Shown here one piece after another: positions 1-8,802 of a DNA stretch of 17,622 nucleotides. The notes beneath the pieces were generated by a model. That model had not been told where the DNA came from. It did no database searches and worked only from the letters and a program-made list of their open reading frames with translations. The first letter of the stretch is position 1. Each line of letters starts with the position of its first letter. Made by a program: the position numbers and the translations under genes. Source of the stretch: Brevundimonas vancanneytii (lineage in GTDB: Bacteria; Pseudomonadota; Alphaproteobacteria; Caulobacterales; Caulobacteraceae); assembly GCA_945874855.1 (NCBI GenBank), contig CAMCIP010000017.1:1-17622 (forward strand), given 5' to 3'.

Positions 1-666
1 CTGTACGACCTGTCGACCGGCCGGCGCGAAAGCCTGGGCCAGTTCGACGGCCAGGTGCTGGCCCCCCGCTATTCGAACGACGGGTCGAAACTGGCCTTTT
101 CGATCATCCGCGGCGGCAATACCGACGTCTATACGATCGACCTGAACACCCGCGAGCTGCGTCGCCTGACCAGTGATCCGGGCATCGACACCTCGCCCAG
201 CTTCTCGCCCGACAACTCCATGATCGCCTTCACCTCGGACCGGTCGGGGTCGGCGCGCATCTATTCCATGCGGTCGGACGGATCGGGCCAGCGGCCCATC
301 AGCCGGGGTGGCGGCCTGTATACCGCCCCGTCATGGAGCCCGCGCGGCGACCTGATCGCCTTCACCAAGCAACAGGGCGGACAGTTCCACATCGGCGTGA
401 TGGGCACGGACGGTTCCGGCGAGCGCATCCTGTCGTCCAGCTTCTTCGAGGAAGGCCCGTCCTGGGCCCCCAACGGCCGCTATGTCATGTTCGCGCGCCA
501 GACGCGGGGCGGCGACACCCGCTTGTGGACCGTCGACCTGTCCGGCCGCGTCGTGGCCCAGGCCGGCTATCAGGGGCGCGGCTCCGACCCCGCCTGGTCG
601 CCCCTGCTGGACCAGCCGCCCGCCGACCTTGGCTTCAACCAGGGAGCCGACAGCTGTCCCACCTGA
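1..666 (+). CDS. tolB: TolB, C-terminal part (5' end outside window)
   Basis: This is the C-terminal ~221 residues of the periplasmic TolB protein, whose reading frame is open from base 1 to TGA at 664-666. TolB is a soluble beta-propeller that links the inner-membrane TolQRA motor to the outer-membrane lipoprotein Pal and helps outer-membrane constriction at division. The evidence is a series of propeller blades with the WD40-like/TolB pattern: YSNDGSKLAFS, FSPDNSMIAFTSDRSGS, WSPRGDLIAFT, WAPNGRYVMFAR and a final AWSPLL, alternating with DG(S)G turns such as RSDGSGQR and GTDGSGERI. The family is about 430 residues, so the signal peptide, N-terminal domain and first blades lie upstream. pal follows 120 bases later, as in most tol-pal clusters. 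The identification is firm; only the left end is missing. Confidence 0.96.
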   Translation: MYDLSTGRRESLGQFDGQVLAPRYSNDGSKLAFSIIRGGNTDVYTIDLNTRELRRLTSDPGIDTSPSFSPDNSMIAFTSDRSGSARIYSMRSDGSGQRPISRGGGLYTAPSWSPRGDLIAFTKQQGGQFHIGVMGTDGSGERILSSSFFEEGPSWAPNGRYVMFARQTRGGDTRLWTVDLSGRVVAQAGYQGRGSDPAWSPLLDQPPADLGFNQGADSCPT

Positions 667-786
667 CGGCGGAGCCCCCGGCCCCGCCAAGCGTCCGTTC
701 GCCGGTCCCGCTTATGGGCTTGCCGTCGAACCCCACACCGGCAAAGCTGGGGGACTGTCCCGGCTGAACTCCAGGAGACGACCCGA

Positions 787-1344
787 ATGACCCGTTCCCC
801 CCTCTTCCGCCTGACCCTCATCGGCGCCGGCGTCCTGGCCATGGCCGCCTGCACCCGCCCGACCCCGCCTGACGCCGGCGTGCCCGGCGGCGGCACGACC
901 CCCGGTGGAACCACCACCTATCCCGACCGCGGCGGCGGCACCGTGGGCGGCGGCCCGATCGCGGCGGTGCCCGGCTCGGCCGAGGACTTCGCCATGAACA
1001 CGGCGGACCGGATCTATTTCGATCTGGACAGCTATGAGATCCGCCGCGACGCCTTTCCGCGCCTGGACACCCAGGTGGCCTGGCTGCGCCGCTATCCGCA
1101 GGTCCGGGTCCGCATCGAGGGCAATGCCGACGAGCGCGGCACCCGCGAATACAACCTCGCCCTGGGCGCCCGCCGCGCCGAGGCCATCCGCCAGTATCTC
1201 ATCGAGAACGGCATTCCGGCCAACCGGATCGACGTGATCAGCTTCGGCAAGGAGCGCCCGATCGCCGAGGGTTCCAACGAGGACGCCTGGGCCCGCAACC
1301 GCAATGGTCACACCGTGGTCGCCACCGGCCCCGCGCCGCGCTGA
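787..1344 (+). CDS. pal: Pal, peptidoglycan-associated outer-membrane lipoprotein
   Basis: Pal is a 185-residue lipoprotein anchored in the outer membrane that binds the diaminopimelate stem of peptidoglycan and docks TolB. Residues 1-21 are a lipoprotein signal peptide ending MAA before Cys22, the lipidated residue. Residues ~32-60 form a Gly/Pro/Thr-rich linker. The OmpA-like domain runs from ~75 to 183, with IYFDLDSYEI, the peptidoglycan-binding signature GNADERGTREYNLALGARRA, and the closing block SFGKERPIAEGSNEDAWARNR. The start is set by AGGAGA at 773-778, 8 bases before ATG, and by the complete signal peptide. The 120-base gap from tolB and the terminator directly after the gene mean pal may sit on its own transcript or end the tol transcript. 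Length and motifs are normal for the family. Confidence 0.97.
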   Translation: MTRSPLFRLTLIGAGVLAMAACTRPTPPDAGVPGGGTTPGGTTTYPDRGGGTVGGGPIAAVPGSAEDFAMNTADRIYFDLDSYEIRRDAFPRLDTQVAWLRRYPQVRVRIEGNADERGTREYNLALGARRAEAIRQYLIENGIPANRIDVISFGKERPIAEGSNEDAWARNRNGHTVVATGPAPR

Positions 1345-1368
1345 GCCGGCCTCGCGTCGGGTGAAATC

Positions 1369-1405
1369 AGGGGCGGTCGCCGGGCGCGGCCGCCCCTTTC
1401 TCTTT
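1369..1405 (+). terminator. Rho-independent terminator after pal
   Basis: Arms AGGGGCGG (1369-1376) and CCGCCCCT (1390-1397) pair perfectly. Through one U-G pair (1377/1389) the stem extends with CGC/GCG (1378-1380/1386-1388) around the loop 1381-1385. The 3' side runs into the T-rich tract TTTCTCTTT at 1397-1405. It lies 25 bases after the pal stop codon, so it probably separates pal transcription from the DUF3667 gene. Confidence 0.75.
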
Positions 1406-1458
1406 GACCACAAGGCGGGTCGCCCCGATACTCCCGGCCAGGTTCGACGGGGGTCACC

Positions 1459-2574
1459 ATGGACATCGAGGCGGCAGGGGGCGTGGCCACGGCCGGGCTG
1501 ATCGGCGGCGCCCTTGAGAAGCCGACCGGCCACGCGGGAGACGCGACCGGCGCCTGCACCGATTGCGGCGAGCCCACGTCCGGGAATTTCTGCGCCAACT
1601 GCGGCCAGCCGACCCATGTCCACCGCAGCCTGCTGCACCTGGTCGAGGAGGTGCTGCACGGCGTCGTCCATTTCGATGGGCGGATCTGGCGGACCCTGCC
1701 CCTGCTGGCCTTCAACCCCGGCCGGCTGACGCGCGAATGGATCCGCGGCCGGCGCACCCGCTACGTCTCGCCGCTGGCCATCTTCCTGTTCAGCGTCTTC
1801 CTGATGTTCTTCGTGTTCAGCTTCACCACCAGTGGCGACGACCTGGTGAAGAGGGACACGACCCTCACGCCGGCCGAACGGGTCGAGGCGACCCGGGAAC
1901 TGGCGCAGGCGCGTGAGGCCCTGGCTGAAGCCCGCGCGGCAGCGGAAGCGCAGCCGACATCCAGCGCCCTGGCGGTGGCGGTCCGCGCCACCGAGGCGTC
2001 CGTGGCCGCGCTGGAGCGCCGCCTGGGTCTGCCGGTCTCGGTCGACAACCCTGACCGCGCCGACGGGCTCGAGCCGGGCACGTGGCAGGCGGAGCTCCGT
2101 GATGCCGCCGAGTCCGGAAACGTCTCGGTCAACCTCGGCAATGAAACCCTGAACAAGGCGGTGAAGAAGAAGCTGCTCAACCCCGACCTCGCCCTCTACA
2201 AGATCCAGCAAACGCTCTATAAATTCAGCTTCCTGCTGATCCCGATGTCGATCCCCTTCGTGGCGCTGCTGTTCCTGTGGAAGCGCGGCTTCACCTTCTA
2301 TGATCACGGCGTCTTCGTGATCTATTCGCTCACGGCGGTGTCGATCCTGCTGATCCTGACGGCGCTGCTGGGCGCGATCTGGAGCGGCTTCGGGGTCATC
2401 GGCGCACTGGCCTTCATCCTTGGCCTGCCGGTCCACATGTTCGCCCAGCTGAAGGGGACCTATGGGCTGCGCTGGTTCTCGGCCCTGTGGCGGACCGTGG
2501 CCCTGCTGCTCTTCTGCGTCCTGGCCTCGACCTTGTTCCTGGTTGCGATCATCATGCTGGGCCTCACCGGCTGA
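1459..2574 (+). CDS. DUF3667-type zinc-ribbon membrane protein
   Basis: This is a 371-residue inner-membrane protein of the DUF3667 family, whose function is unknown. The N-terminal part has a zinc-ribbon signature with CTDC at 33-36 and CANC at 45-48. It is followed by the family's typical stretch HLVEEVLHGVVHFDG (60-74), then W-R-T-L and the block RRTRYVSPLAIFLF. Predicted membrane segments are ~103-121, ~255-274, ~285-307, ~310-328 and ~342-368. Between the first and second lies a soluble stretch (~125-250) with an Ala/Glu/Arg-rich probable coiled coil at ~137-187. The start is supported by GGGGG at 1449-1453, 5 bases before ATG. The gene lies between pal and cpoB, which are usually adjacent, but the terminator upstream argues against a structural part in Tol-Pal. 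The family call rests on recalled sequence pattern. Confidence 0.8.
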   Translation: MDIEAAGGVATAGLIGGALEKPTGHAGDATGACTDCGEPTSGNFCANCGQPTHVHRSLLHLVEEVLHGVVHFDGRIWRTLPLLAFNPGRLTREWIRGRRTRYVSPLAIFLFSVFLMFFVFSFTTSGDDLVKRDTTLTPAERVEATRELAQAREALAEARAAAEAQPTSSALAVAVRATEASVAALERRLGLPVSVDNPDRADGLEPGTWQAELRDAAESGNVSVNLGNETLNKAVKKKLLNPDLALYKIQQTLYKFSFLLIPMSIPFVALLFLWKRGFTFYDHGVFVIYSLTAVSILLILTALLGAIWSGFGVIGALAFILGLPVHMFAQLKGTYGLRWFSALWRTVALLLFCVLASTLFLVAIIMLGLTG

Positions 2575-2611
2575 CGACTTTTGGCCGCAAAAACCATGGA
2601 AGCTGCGTCCC

Positions 2612-3457
2612 ATGTTCAAACTGCCCAGGTTTTCCCGAAACGCCCTGATGACCGGGATCGGCGTCGCCCTGATCGGCGGGGCGGTCGTGGCCCAGTCCGT
2701 GCCGGTGGAGCCGATCGTCTGGGACAAGCGCAGCCTCGACCGGCTGGACCGCAACGTCCGCAAGCTGGAGCGCGCCATCTTCCAGCAGAACGCCACCGGC
2801 CAGCCCTTCATCATGCAGCCGGACGCCGAGGTCGTGGCCTTGCAGGGTCGGGTCGGCGGGGTTGATCGGCGTCTGGCCGACGTTGAGGCCACGATCCAGC
2901 GCCTGAACGGCGACGTCGAGCGCCTGACCCTGGAATTGGACGAGGCCCGCGGCGCCAATTCCGCCCTCCGCGCCCGGCTGGGCGAGGCCGAGGCCCGTCT
3001 GGGCACGATCGAGGCCCGCGCCCGGGAAGAGGCCGAACTGAACGCCCCCGTCGTGGCCAATTCGCCGACCGGCACGCCCAATGGCGACCTGGCCACGGCG
3101 ATCCGCGCCCTGTCGACCAATCCGCGGCGCGGTGAGCGGGCGCTGGAGGTGGTGATCGTCACCTGGCCCGACACAGAGGAAGCGCGACAGGCCAATCTGC
3201 GGCTGGGCGACCGGCGTCTGGACGCCGACGATCCCGAAGGGGCCGTGCCCTATCTGGCGGCCGCCCTGCGCGGCTGGCCCGTCGCCCCCTGGGCCCCCGA
3301 GGCCACGATCAGGCTGGCGGAGACGCTGGAGGCGCTGGACCAGAGCACCGACGCCTGCATCGCCCTGCGCGAGTTCCGCACCCGCTATGGCGCCGGCGCA
3401 CCGGAGGGGCTGGCGCCGCGCGCCGCCGCCGTGCGCGCCTCGGCCGGCTGCCGCTGA
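2612..3457 (+). CDS. cpoB: CpoB/YbgF, Tol-associated coiled-coil TPR periplasmic protein
   Basis: This 281-residue periplasmic protein matches the CpoB (YbgF) family, which in E. coli coordinates outer-membrane constriction by Tol with PBP1B peptidoglycan synthesis. Residues 1-27 are a signal peptide with probable cleavage after VVA. Residues ~73-145 are heptad-rich and coiled-coil forming. A C-terminal TPR-like region (~157-260) contains WPDTEEARQANLRLGD, then DPEGAVPYLAAALRGWP and a last helix pair ending in EFRTRYG. The open frame extends upstream into the DUF3667 gene, but ATG 2612 is chosen because it gives a clean signal peptide and avoids overlap. It lies 37 bases after the previous stop, with GGAAG at 2598-2602. 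The stop TGA overlaps the proposed CTG start of tilS. Position at the end of the tol-pal cluster supports the call. Confidence 0.88.
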   Translation: MFKLPRFSRNALMTGIGVALIGGAVVAQSVPVEPIVWDKRSLDRLDRNVRKLERAIFQQNATGQPFIMQPDAEVVALQGRVGGVDRRLADVEATIQRLNGDVERLTLELDEARGANSALRARLGEAEARLGTIEARAREEAELNAPVVANSPTGTPNGDLATAIRALSTNPRRGERALEVVIVTWPDTEEARQANLRLGDRRLDADDPEGAVPYLAAALRGWPVAPWAPEATIRLAETLEALDQSTDACIALREFRTRYGAGAPEGLAPRAAAVRASAGCR

Positions 3458-4824
3458 GCCGCGTCGCCCCGACCTCGAGCCTGACCGCGAAGGTCTTCGC
3501 GCGGCTGGACGCGCGCCTTTGCCCCCGGATTCCGGCGCCCCTCACCGTAGCCGTGTCGGGGGGCGGGGACTCGGTGGCCCTTCTGGCCATGGCCGTCGAC
3601 TGGGCCCGACTGCGGGGCCGGCCGCTGCTGGTCCTGACGGTGGATCATCGCCTGAACCCCGAGAGCGCCGCGTGGACCCGGCGCGCCGGCGATCAGGCGC
3701 GCGCCCTCGGCTGCGCGTGGCGGGGCCTGGGCTGGGACGCCCCCGGGTCCGGGACCGGCCTGCCGGCCGCGGCCCGGGCCGCCCGCCACGCCCTGATCGC
3801 CGGGGCGGCCCGCGAGGCGGGTGCGTCGGTCGTGCTGATGGCTCATACCCTCGACGACGCCGTCGAGGCCGACCTGATGCGGGCGGAGGGCACGCCGATC
3901 GGACGGGTGCGGGAGTGGAGCCCCTCTCCCGTCTGGCCCGAGGGCCGCGAGGTGCAGCTGTTCCGCCCCCTGCTGGATGTCGCCCGCGCCGACCTGCGGG
4001 CCCTGCTCGTCGCGCGCGGTCTGGACTGGATCGAGGACCCGGCCAACGCCGATCTCAGGTTCGCCCGGGCGCGGGTGCGATCACGTCTCCCTCTCCCGTC
4101 GGGTGGAGGACGGATCGCATGCGATCCGACGACGGGCCTGAGCCTCGCAGAGCGGAGCGATGCGCCAGGCGAAAGGGTGAAGAGCGCCCTCTCGCCGGCC
4201 GGCCCTCTCCCGACGGGAGAGGGGATCGTGGTGCTCGACCGGCTGGTCGATCCTCGCGCCCTCGCCGCCACCTTGACCTGTGTGGGTGGCGGGGCCCGCC
4301 CCCCCTCGGGCGATCAGCTGGAGCGGCTGACCCGACGCCTGCACGACGGCGGAGAATTCCACGCCACCCTGTGCGGTGCCCGCCTGTCCGCCCGGGCCGA
4401 CGTCGTCCGGGTTCACCGGGAGCCGGGCGACCAGCGGCGCGTCGGGCTGGCGCCGCTGCGCCTCGAGCCCGGCTTCTGCGCCATCTGGGACGGCCGATAT
4501 GAGGTCACCGCCGACGCGCCCGGCCTGACCGTCGCCCCCGCCCTCGGTCGAATGGCTTGCCTCGCGCCTGCCGATCGCGCCGCCCTTTCCACCCTGCCGG
4601 CCGCGGCCCGGGGCGCCGTGCCCGTCCTGATCCGGGACGGCGATCCTCGCCCGGTTCTTGCAGCGCCGGACGTCCGGATGCGCCCCCTGGTCCCCCTTCG
4701 ACTGGCGGGCGCGCTGGACCTGATGCCGCATGAGACCGACCTGATCGCCGCCCGGATGGCGCCCGACGCCGTCAACGCCTATTTTGAATTCCACACGGAC
4801 GGTCGCCCGCCGGCAGCCGCCTGA
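3454..4824 (+). CDS. tilS: TilS, tRNA(Ile) lysidine synthetase, with in-frame repeat insert
   Basis: TilS uses ATP to attach lysine to C34 of the CAU anticodon of a minor tRNA-Ile, so that it reads AUA. Numbered from CTG 3454 (456 residues), the PP-loop SGGGDS is at 35-40, VDHRLN at 63-68, AHTLDDAVE at ~130-138, WSPSPVWPEGRE at ~155-166 and the end of the catalytic domain EDPANADLRF at ~194-203. Residues ~213-257 are encoded by a palindromic repeat (separate entry). The remaining C-terminal part starts with LDRLVDPRALAATL. Start choice is unusual: the only ATG/GTG/TTG near the front is GTG 3553, which begins directly at the PP-loop and removes the preceding beta strand LTVAV. CTG 3454 overlaps the cpoB TGA as CTGA and restores a normal front end. 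ftsH follows 13 bases later, as in many bacteria. Confidence 0.9.
   Translation: MSRVAPTSSLTAKVFARLDARLCPRIPAPLTVAVSGGGDSVALLAMAVDWARLRGRPLLVLTVDHRLNPESAAWTRRAGDQARALGCAWRGLGWDAPGSGTGLPAAARAARHALIAGAAREAGASVVLMAHTLDDAVEADLMRAEGTPIGRVREWSPSPVWPEGREVQLFRPLLDVARADLRALLVARGLDWIEDPANADLRFARARVRSRLPLPSGGGRIACDPTTGLSLAERSDAPGERVKSALSPAGPLPTGEGIVVLDRLVDPRALAATLTCVGGGARPPSGDQLERLTRRLHDGGEFHATLCGARLSARADVVRVHREPGDQRRVGLAPLRLEPGFCAIWDGRYEVTADAPGLTVAPALGRMACLAPADRAALSTLPAAARGAVPVLIRDGDPRPVLAAPDVRMRPLVPLRLAGALDLMPHETDLIAARMAPDAVNAYFEFHTDGRPPAAA
4089..4223. repeat. Clustered palindromic (REP-like) element inside tilS
   Basis: Three palindromes are packed into about 135 bases. The left one is CCCTCTCCCG (4089-4098), T, then the imperfect arm CGGGTGGAGG (4100-4109). 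The middle is a perfect 18-base palindrome at 4111-4128 (CGGATCGC, AT, GCGATCCG). The right one is a perfect 21-base palindrome at 4203-4223, with arms CCCTCTCCCG and CGGGAGAGGG around A4213. Between them GCCTG (4136-4140) can pair with CAGGC (4166-4170). The two ends thus carry the same motif, as in composite intergenic repeats of GC-rich proteobacteria. The element is read through in the tilS frame with no stop codon, and 135 is a multiple of three. The exact borders are my estimate; copy number elsewhere in the genome cannot be seen here. Confidence 0.75.
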
Positions 4825-4837
4825 CCGAGAGGATCGA

Positions 4838-6766
<1,929 letters not shown>

Positions 6767-6781
6767 CAGACGCCCGGGGGC

Positions 6782-6818
6782 GGCCCCCTCGCCAGGACGG
6801 CGAGGGGGCCTTCCCTTT
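6782..6818 (+). terminator. Rho-independent terminator after ftsH
   Basis: A perfect 12-base-pair stem pairs GGCCCCCTCGCC (6782-6793) with GGCGAGGGGGCC (6799-6810) around the loop AGGAC. It is followed by the T-rich tract TTCCCTTT (6811-6818). It starts 15 bases after the ftsH stop and should insulate ftsH from the acyltransferase module. Confidence 0.88.
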
Positions 6819-6827
6819 GTCGAACTA

Positions 6828-6858
6828 GTTTGCATTACAAACATGTTCATGTCATATC
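6828..6858 (+). promoter_or_regulatory. Inverted repeat GTTTG-N5-CAAAC with possible promoter
   Basis: GTTTG (6828-6832) and CAAAC (6838-6842) form a perfect inverted repeat with a 5-base spacer, in an AT-rich island that stands out from the surrounding GC-rich DNA. It lies between the ftsH terminator and the acyltransferase start. A weak sigma70-like pair, TTGCAT (6831-6836) and CATATC (6853-6858) with 16 bases between, would place the repeat over the -35 box. A short direct repeat CATGT-T-CATGT (6842-6852) follows. The symmetry is seen directly. The role as an operator, perhaps for the winged-helix regulator at 8803, is inferred. Confidence 0.45.
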
Positions 6859-6884
6859 GCCCCGGCAACCGGGGGAGACCTGCC

Positions 6885-8090
6885 ATGACCGACGTGCCGA
6901 CCACTGCCGACCGCCTGCACGGGCTCGACGCCCTGCGGGCCGTGGCCCTGATCCTGGGGGTCGTGCTGCATGCCTCGCTCGCCTACTTCCCCTCGCCGAT
7001 CTGGCCGGTGCCGGACGACCAGACGTCCGCCGGAGCCTATGTGATCTTCTTCGCCGTCCACCTGTTCCGGATGACGGCCTTCTTCATCGTCGCCGGCCTG
7101 TTCGCGCAGATCCTGCTGTCCCGGCGCGGCGTCTGGGGCTTTGCGAAGAACCGGCTGGGCCGGATCGCCAACCCCCTGTTCGGCATGTGGTGGGTGGTCT
7201 TTCCTTCCGTCATCGCCGTGATCGTGTGGAAGGCGGCGATCGACAACGGCGGCACCATTCCGACCGGCGGCCCGCCGCCTCCGCCCCTGGCGATCGAGAC
7301 CCTGCCCCTGCTGCACCTGTGGTTCCTGTGGGTGCTGCTGATCTTCTATGCCGCCGTCCTGGTCCTGCGGCCGCTGGCGCGGCTGGTCGACCCCCAGGGC
7401 CGGATCGCCGATCGTCTCGCAGGCTGGATGGTCGGCCCCTGGACGCCGGTGATCCCGACGGCCCCCCTGGCCCTGGCCCTCTATGCCTTCCCCAACTGGA
7501 TCCCCTTCTTCGGCATCCCCACGCCCGACTATGGCTTCGTGCCGAACGCCCCGGCCCTGGTCGGTTTCGGCCTGGCCTTCGCCATGGGCTGGCTGCTGGC
7601 CCGCCGCATCGACCTGCTGGCGAAGCTGGCCCGGCTGTGGCCGCGGTTCCTGATCATCGCCGCGGCGACGGGCACCGCCGCCTTCCAGCTGGCCGGCGGC
7701 CTGACGCCCGCGATCGAGGTTCAGCTGGACCTGTCGATGCGCCTGACCCAGGCCTGGGTCACCGCGCTCGCCGTCTACAGCTCGAGCTTCGCCTTCCTCG
7801 GCCTCTGCGTCAGCTTCCTGAACCGCGCCAGCCGGGTGATGCGTTACCTCGCCGACGCCTCCTACTGGACCTATCTGCTCCACCTGCCGCTGGTCATGGT
7901 GGCCCAGGTGCTGGTGCTGGACCTGGCCTGGCCCTGGTGGGCCAAGATGGGCGCCGTCATCATGGCCGTGATGGCGGTCTGCCTGCTGACCTATGAGCTG
8001 CTGGTACGCCACACCTTCGTCGGCAAGGCGCTGAACGGCCGCCGCGTGCCCTGGCGGCGGTCGCGGCCCGCCGCCCTTGCCGCCGAGTAG
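6885..8090 (+). CDS. Acyltransferase-3 family membrane protein (OpgC/MdoC-like)
   Basis: This 401-residue polytopic protein belongs to the acyltransferase-3 group, which moves acyl groups across or at the inner membrane onto sugars, glucans or lipids. The family's R-x10-H signature is present as R18 and H29 in the first helix (GLDALRAVALILGVVLHAS). Further family features are the FRMTAFFIVAGLFA helix, the LLHLWFLWVLLIFY helix and, near the end, ASYWTYLLHLPLVM. About ten hydrophobic segments are visible. The overall pattern resembles OpgC/MdoC, which succinylates periplasmic glucans, more than the O-antigen acetylases, but the substrate is not determinable here. ATG 6885 is chosen over upstream in-frame ATGs (6843, 6849) because GGGGGAGA at 6871-6878 lies 6 bases before it. 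It is the first gene of the module that ends with the regulator at 8803. Confidence 0.85.
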   Translation: MTDVPTTADRLHGLDALRAVALILGVVLHASLAYFPSPIWPVPDDQTSAGAYVIFFAVHLFRMTAFFIVAGLFAQILLSRRGVWGFAKNRLGRIANPLFGMWWVVFPSVIAVIVWKAAIDNGGTIPTGGPPPPPLAIETLPLLHLWFLWVLLIFYAAVLVLRPLARLVDPQGRIADRLAGWMVGPWTPVIPTAPLALALYAFPNWIPFFGIPTPDYGFVPNAPALVGFGLAFAMGWLLARRIDLLAKLARLWPRFLIIAAATGTAAFQLAGGLTPAIEVQLDLSMRLTQAWVTALAVYSSSFAFLGLCVSFLNRASRVMRYLADASYWTYLLHLPLVMVAQVLVLDLAWPWWAKMGAVIMAVMAVCLLTYELLVRHTFVGKALNGRRVPWRRSRPAALAAE

Positions 8091-8150
8091 CTTGCCAACC
8101 CTGACCGGCTCGTCCACGCCAGGGCGAACCGGTCGCCGGAGACTCACCTG

Positions 8151-8795
8151 ATGCCCGCCAAGCCCCGCCCGAACTCGCCCGAGGACGACCTCGCCTTCCT
8201 GCGCTCGATCGTCGAGGGCGGCGGACACCCGACGATGACCATGGCCATCTGCTATCTGGCCGGTGGGTTACTTTACGGGCTGCAGTGCCTGTTCCACCTT
8301 GGTCAGGTAACGGGGCTGGTCCGCTGGTCCGACCTCGCCAGTCTGATCTTTGTCACCCTCATCAGCGTGACCTTCCTGGTGATCCTGGTCTGGGCCATCC
8401 TGAAAGACCGCAAGGACGGCGTCGGCGATCGCGGGCCGGCAGCCGCCCGCACACTGAAGGCGGCCTTCAGCGCCACGGGCATGGCCAATGGGGCCGTCAT
8501 CATCATCTTCGGCATCGGCGCCCTGCGGGACAACGATTTCGCCATCTGGCTCTACTATACGGCCATCGTCTTCGCGCTGCAGGCCGCCGCCTGGTATGTG
8601 GCCTGGACGCTGAAGCGAAAGGCCTGGATGCTGGCCACGGCCCTGGGCGGCTGGGCGACGGCAGTGGCGCTGGGCCTGCTGGTGCGCGAGTCCATGTGGT
8701 ATCTGGCCGTCTGCACCACCGCCCTGTTTCTGCTGTTCGCCCTTCCGGGCTGGGTCATGTTCCGCGACGCCCGCGCCGCGCGTACTGCGGACTGA
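8151..8795 (+). CDS. Six-helix membrane protein of unknown function
   Basis: I do not recognise a named family. The 214-residue protein has a short charged N terminus (SPEDDLAFLRSIVEGG, 9-25) and six probable membrane segments at ~30-50, 62-84, 104-124, 132-153, 160-178 and 184-204. Lys/Arg-rich turns follow the second and fourth (LKDRKD, LKRKAW). No catalytic or metal-binding motif stands out. A CCGGAGAC ribosome-binding stretch (8136-8143) precedes ATG 8151. The gene is 60 bases after the acyltransferase and only 7 bases before the winged-helix regulator, so co-transcription with the regulator is likely. A membrane protein paired with a small DNA-binding protein suggests a sensor or a regulated target, but nothing in the sequence decides between them. 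Confidence 0.82.
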   Translation: MPAKPRPNSPEDDLAFLRSIVEGGGHPTMTMAICYLAGGLLYGLQCLFHLGQVTGLVRWSDLASLIFVTLISVTFLVILVWAILKDRKDGVGDRGPAAARTLKAAFSATGMANGAVIIIFGIGALRDNDFAIWLYYTAIVFALQAAAWYVAWTLKRKAWMLATALGGWATAVALGLLVRESMWYLAVCTTALFLLFALPGWVMFRDARAARTAD

Positions 8796-8802
8796 GTTCA
8801 GG

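Noticed and set aside
712..3195. 827-codon open frame on the minus strand across pal, DUF3667 and cpoB genes
   Set aside because: It is a by-product of high GC content and codon bias: no domain, low-complexity Arg/Gly/Gln-rich protein, fully antisense to well-supported genes.
3922..3931. Extra CCCTCTCCCG copy in tilS
   Set aside because: It encodes part of WSPSPVWPEGRE, which is conserved TilS sequence, and has no partner arm; a coincidence of codon use.
6852..8228. 458-codon minus-strand frame opposite the acyltransferase
   Set aside because: Same antisense artefact; the acyltransferase has a ribosome-binding site, R-x10-H motif and membrane helices.
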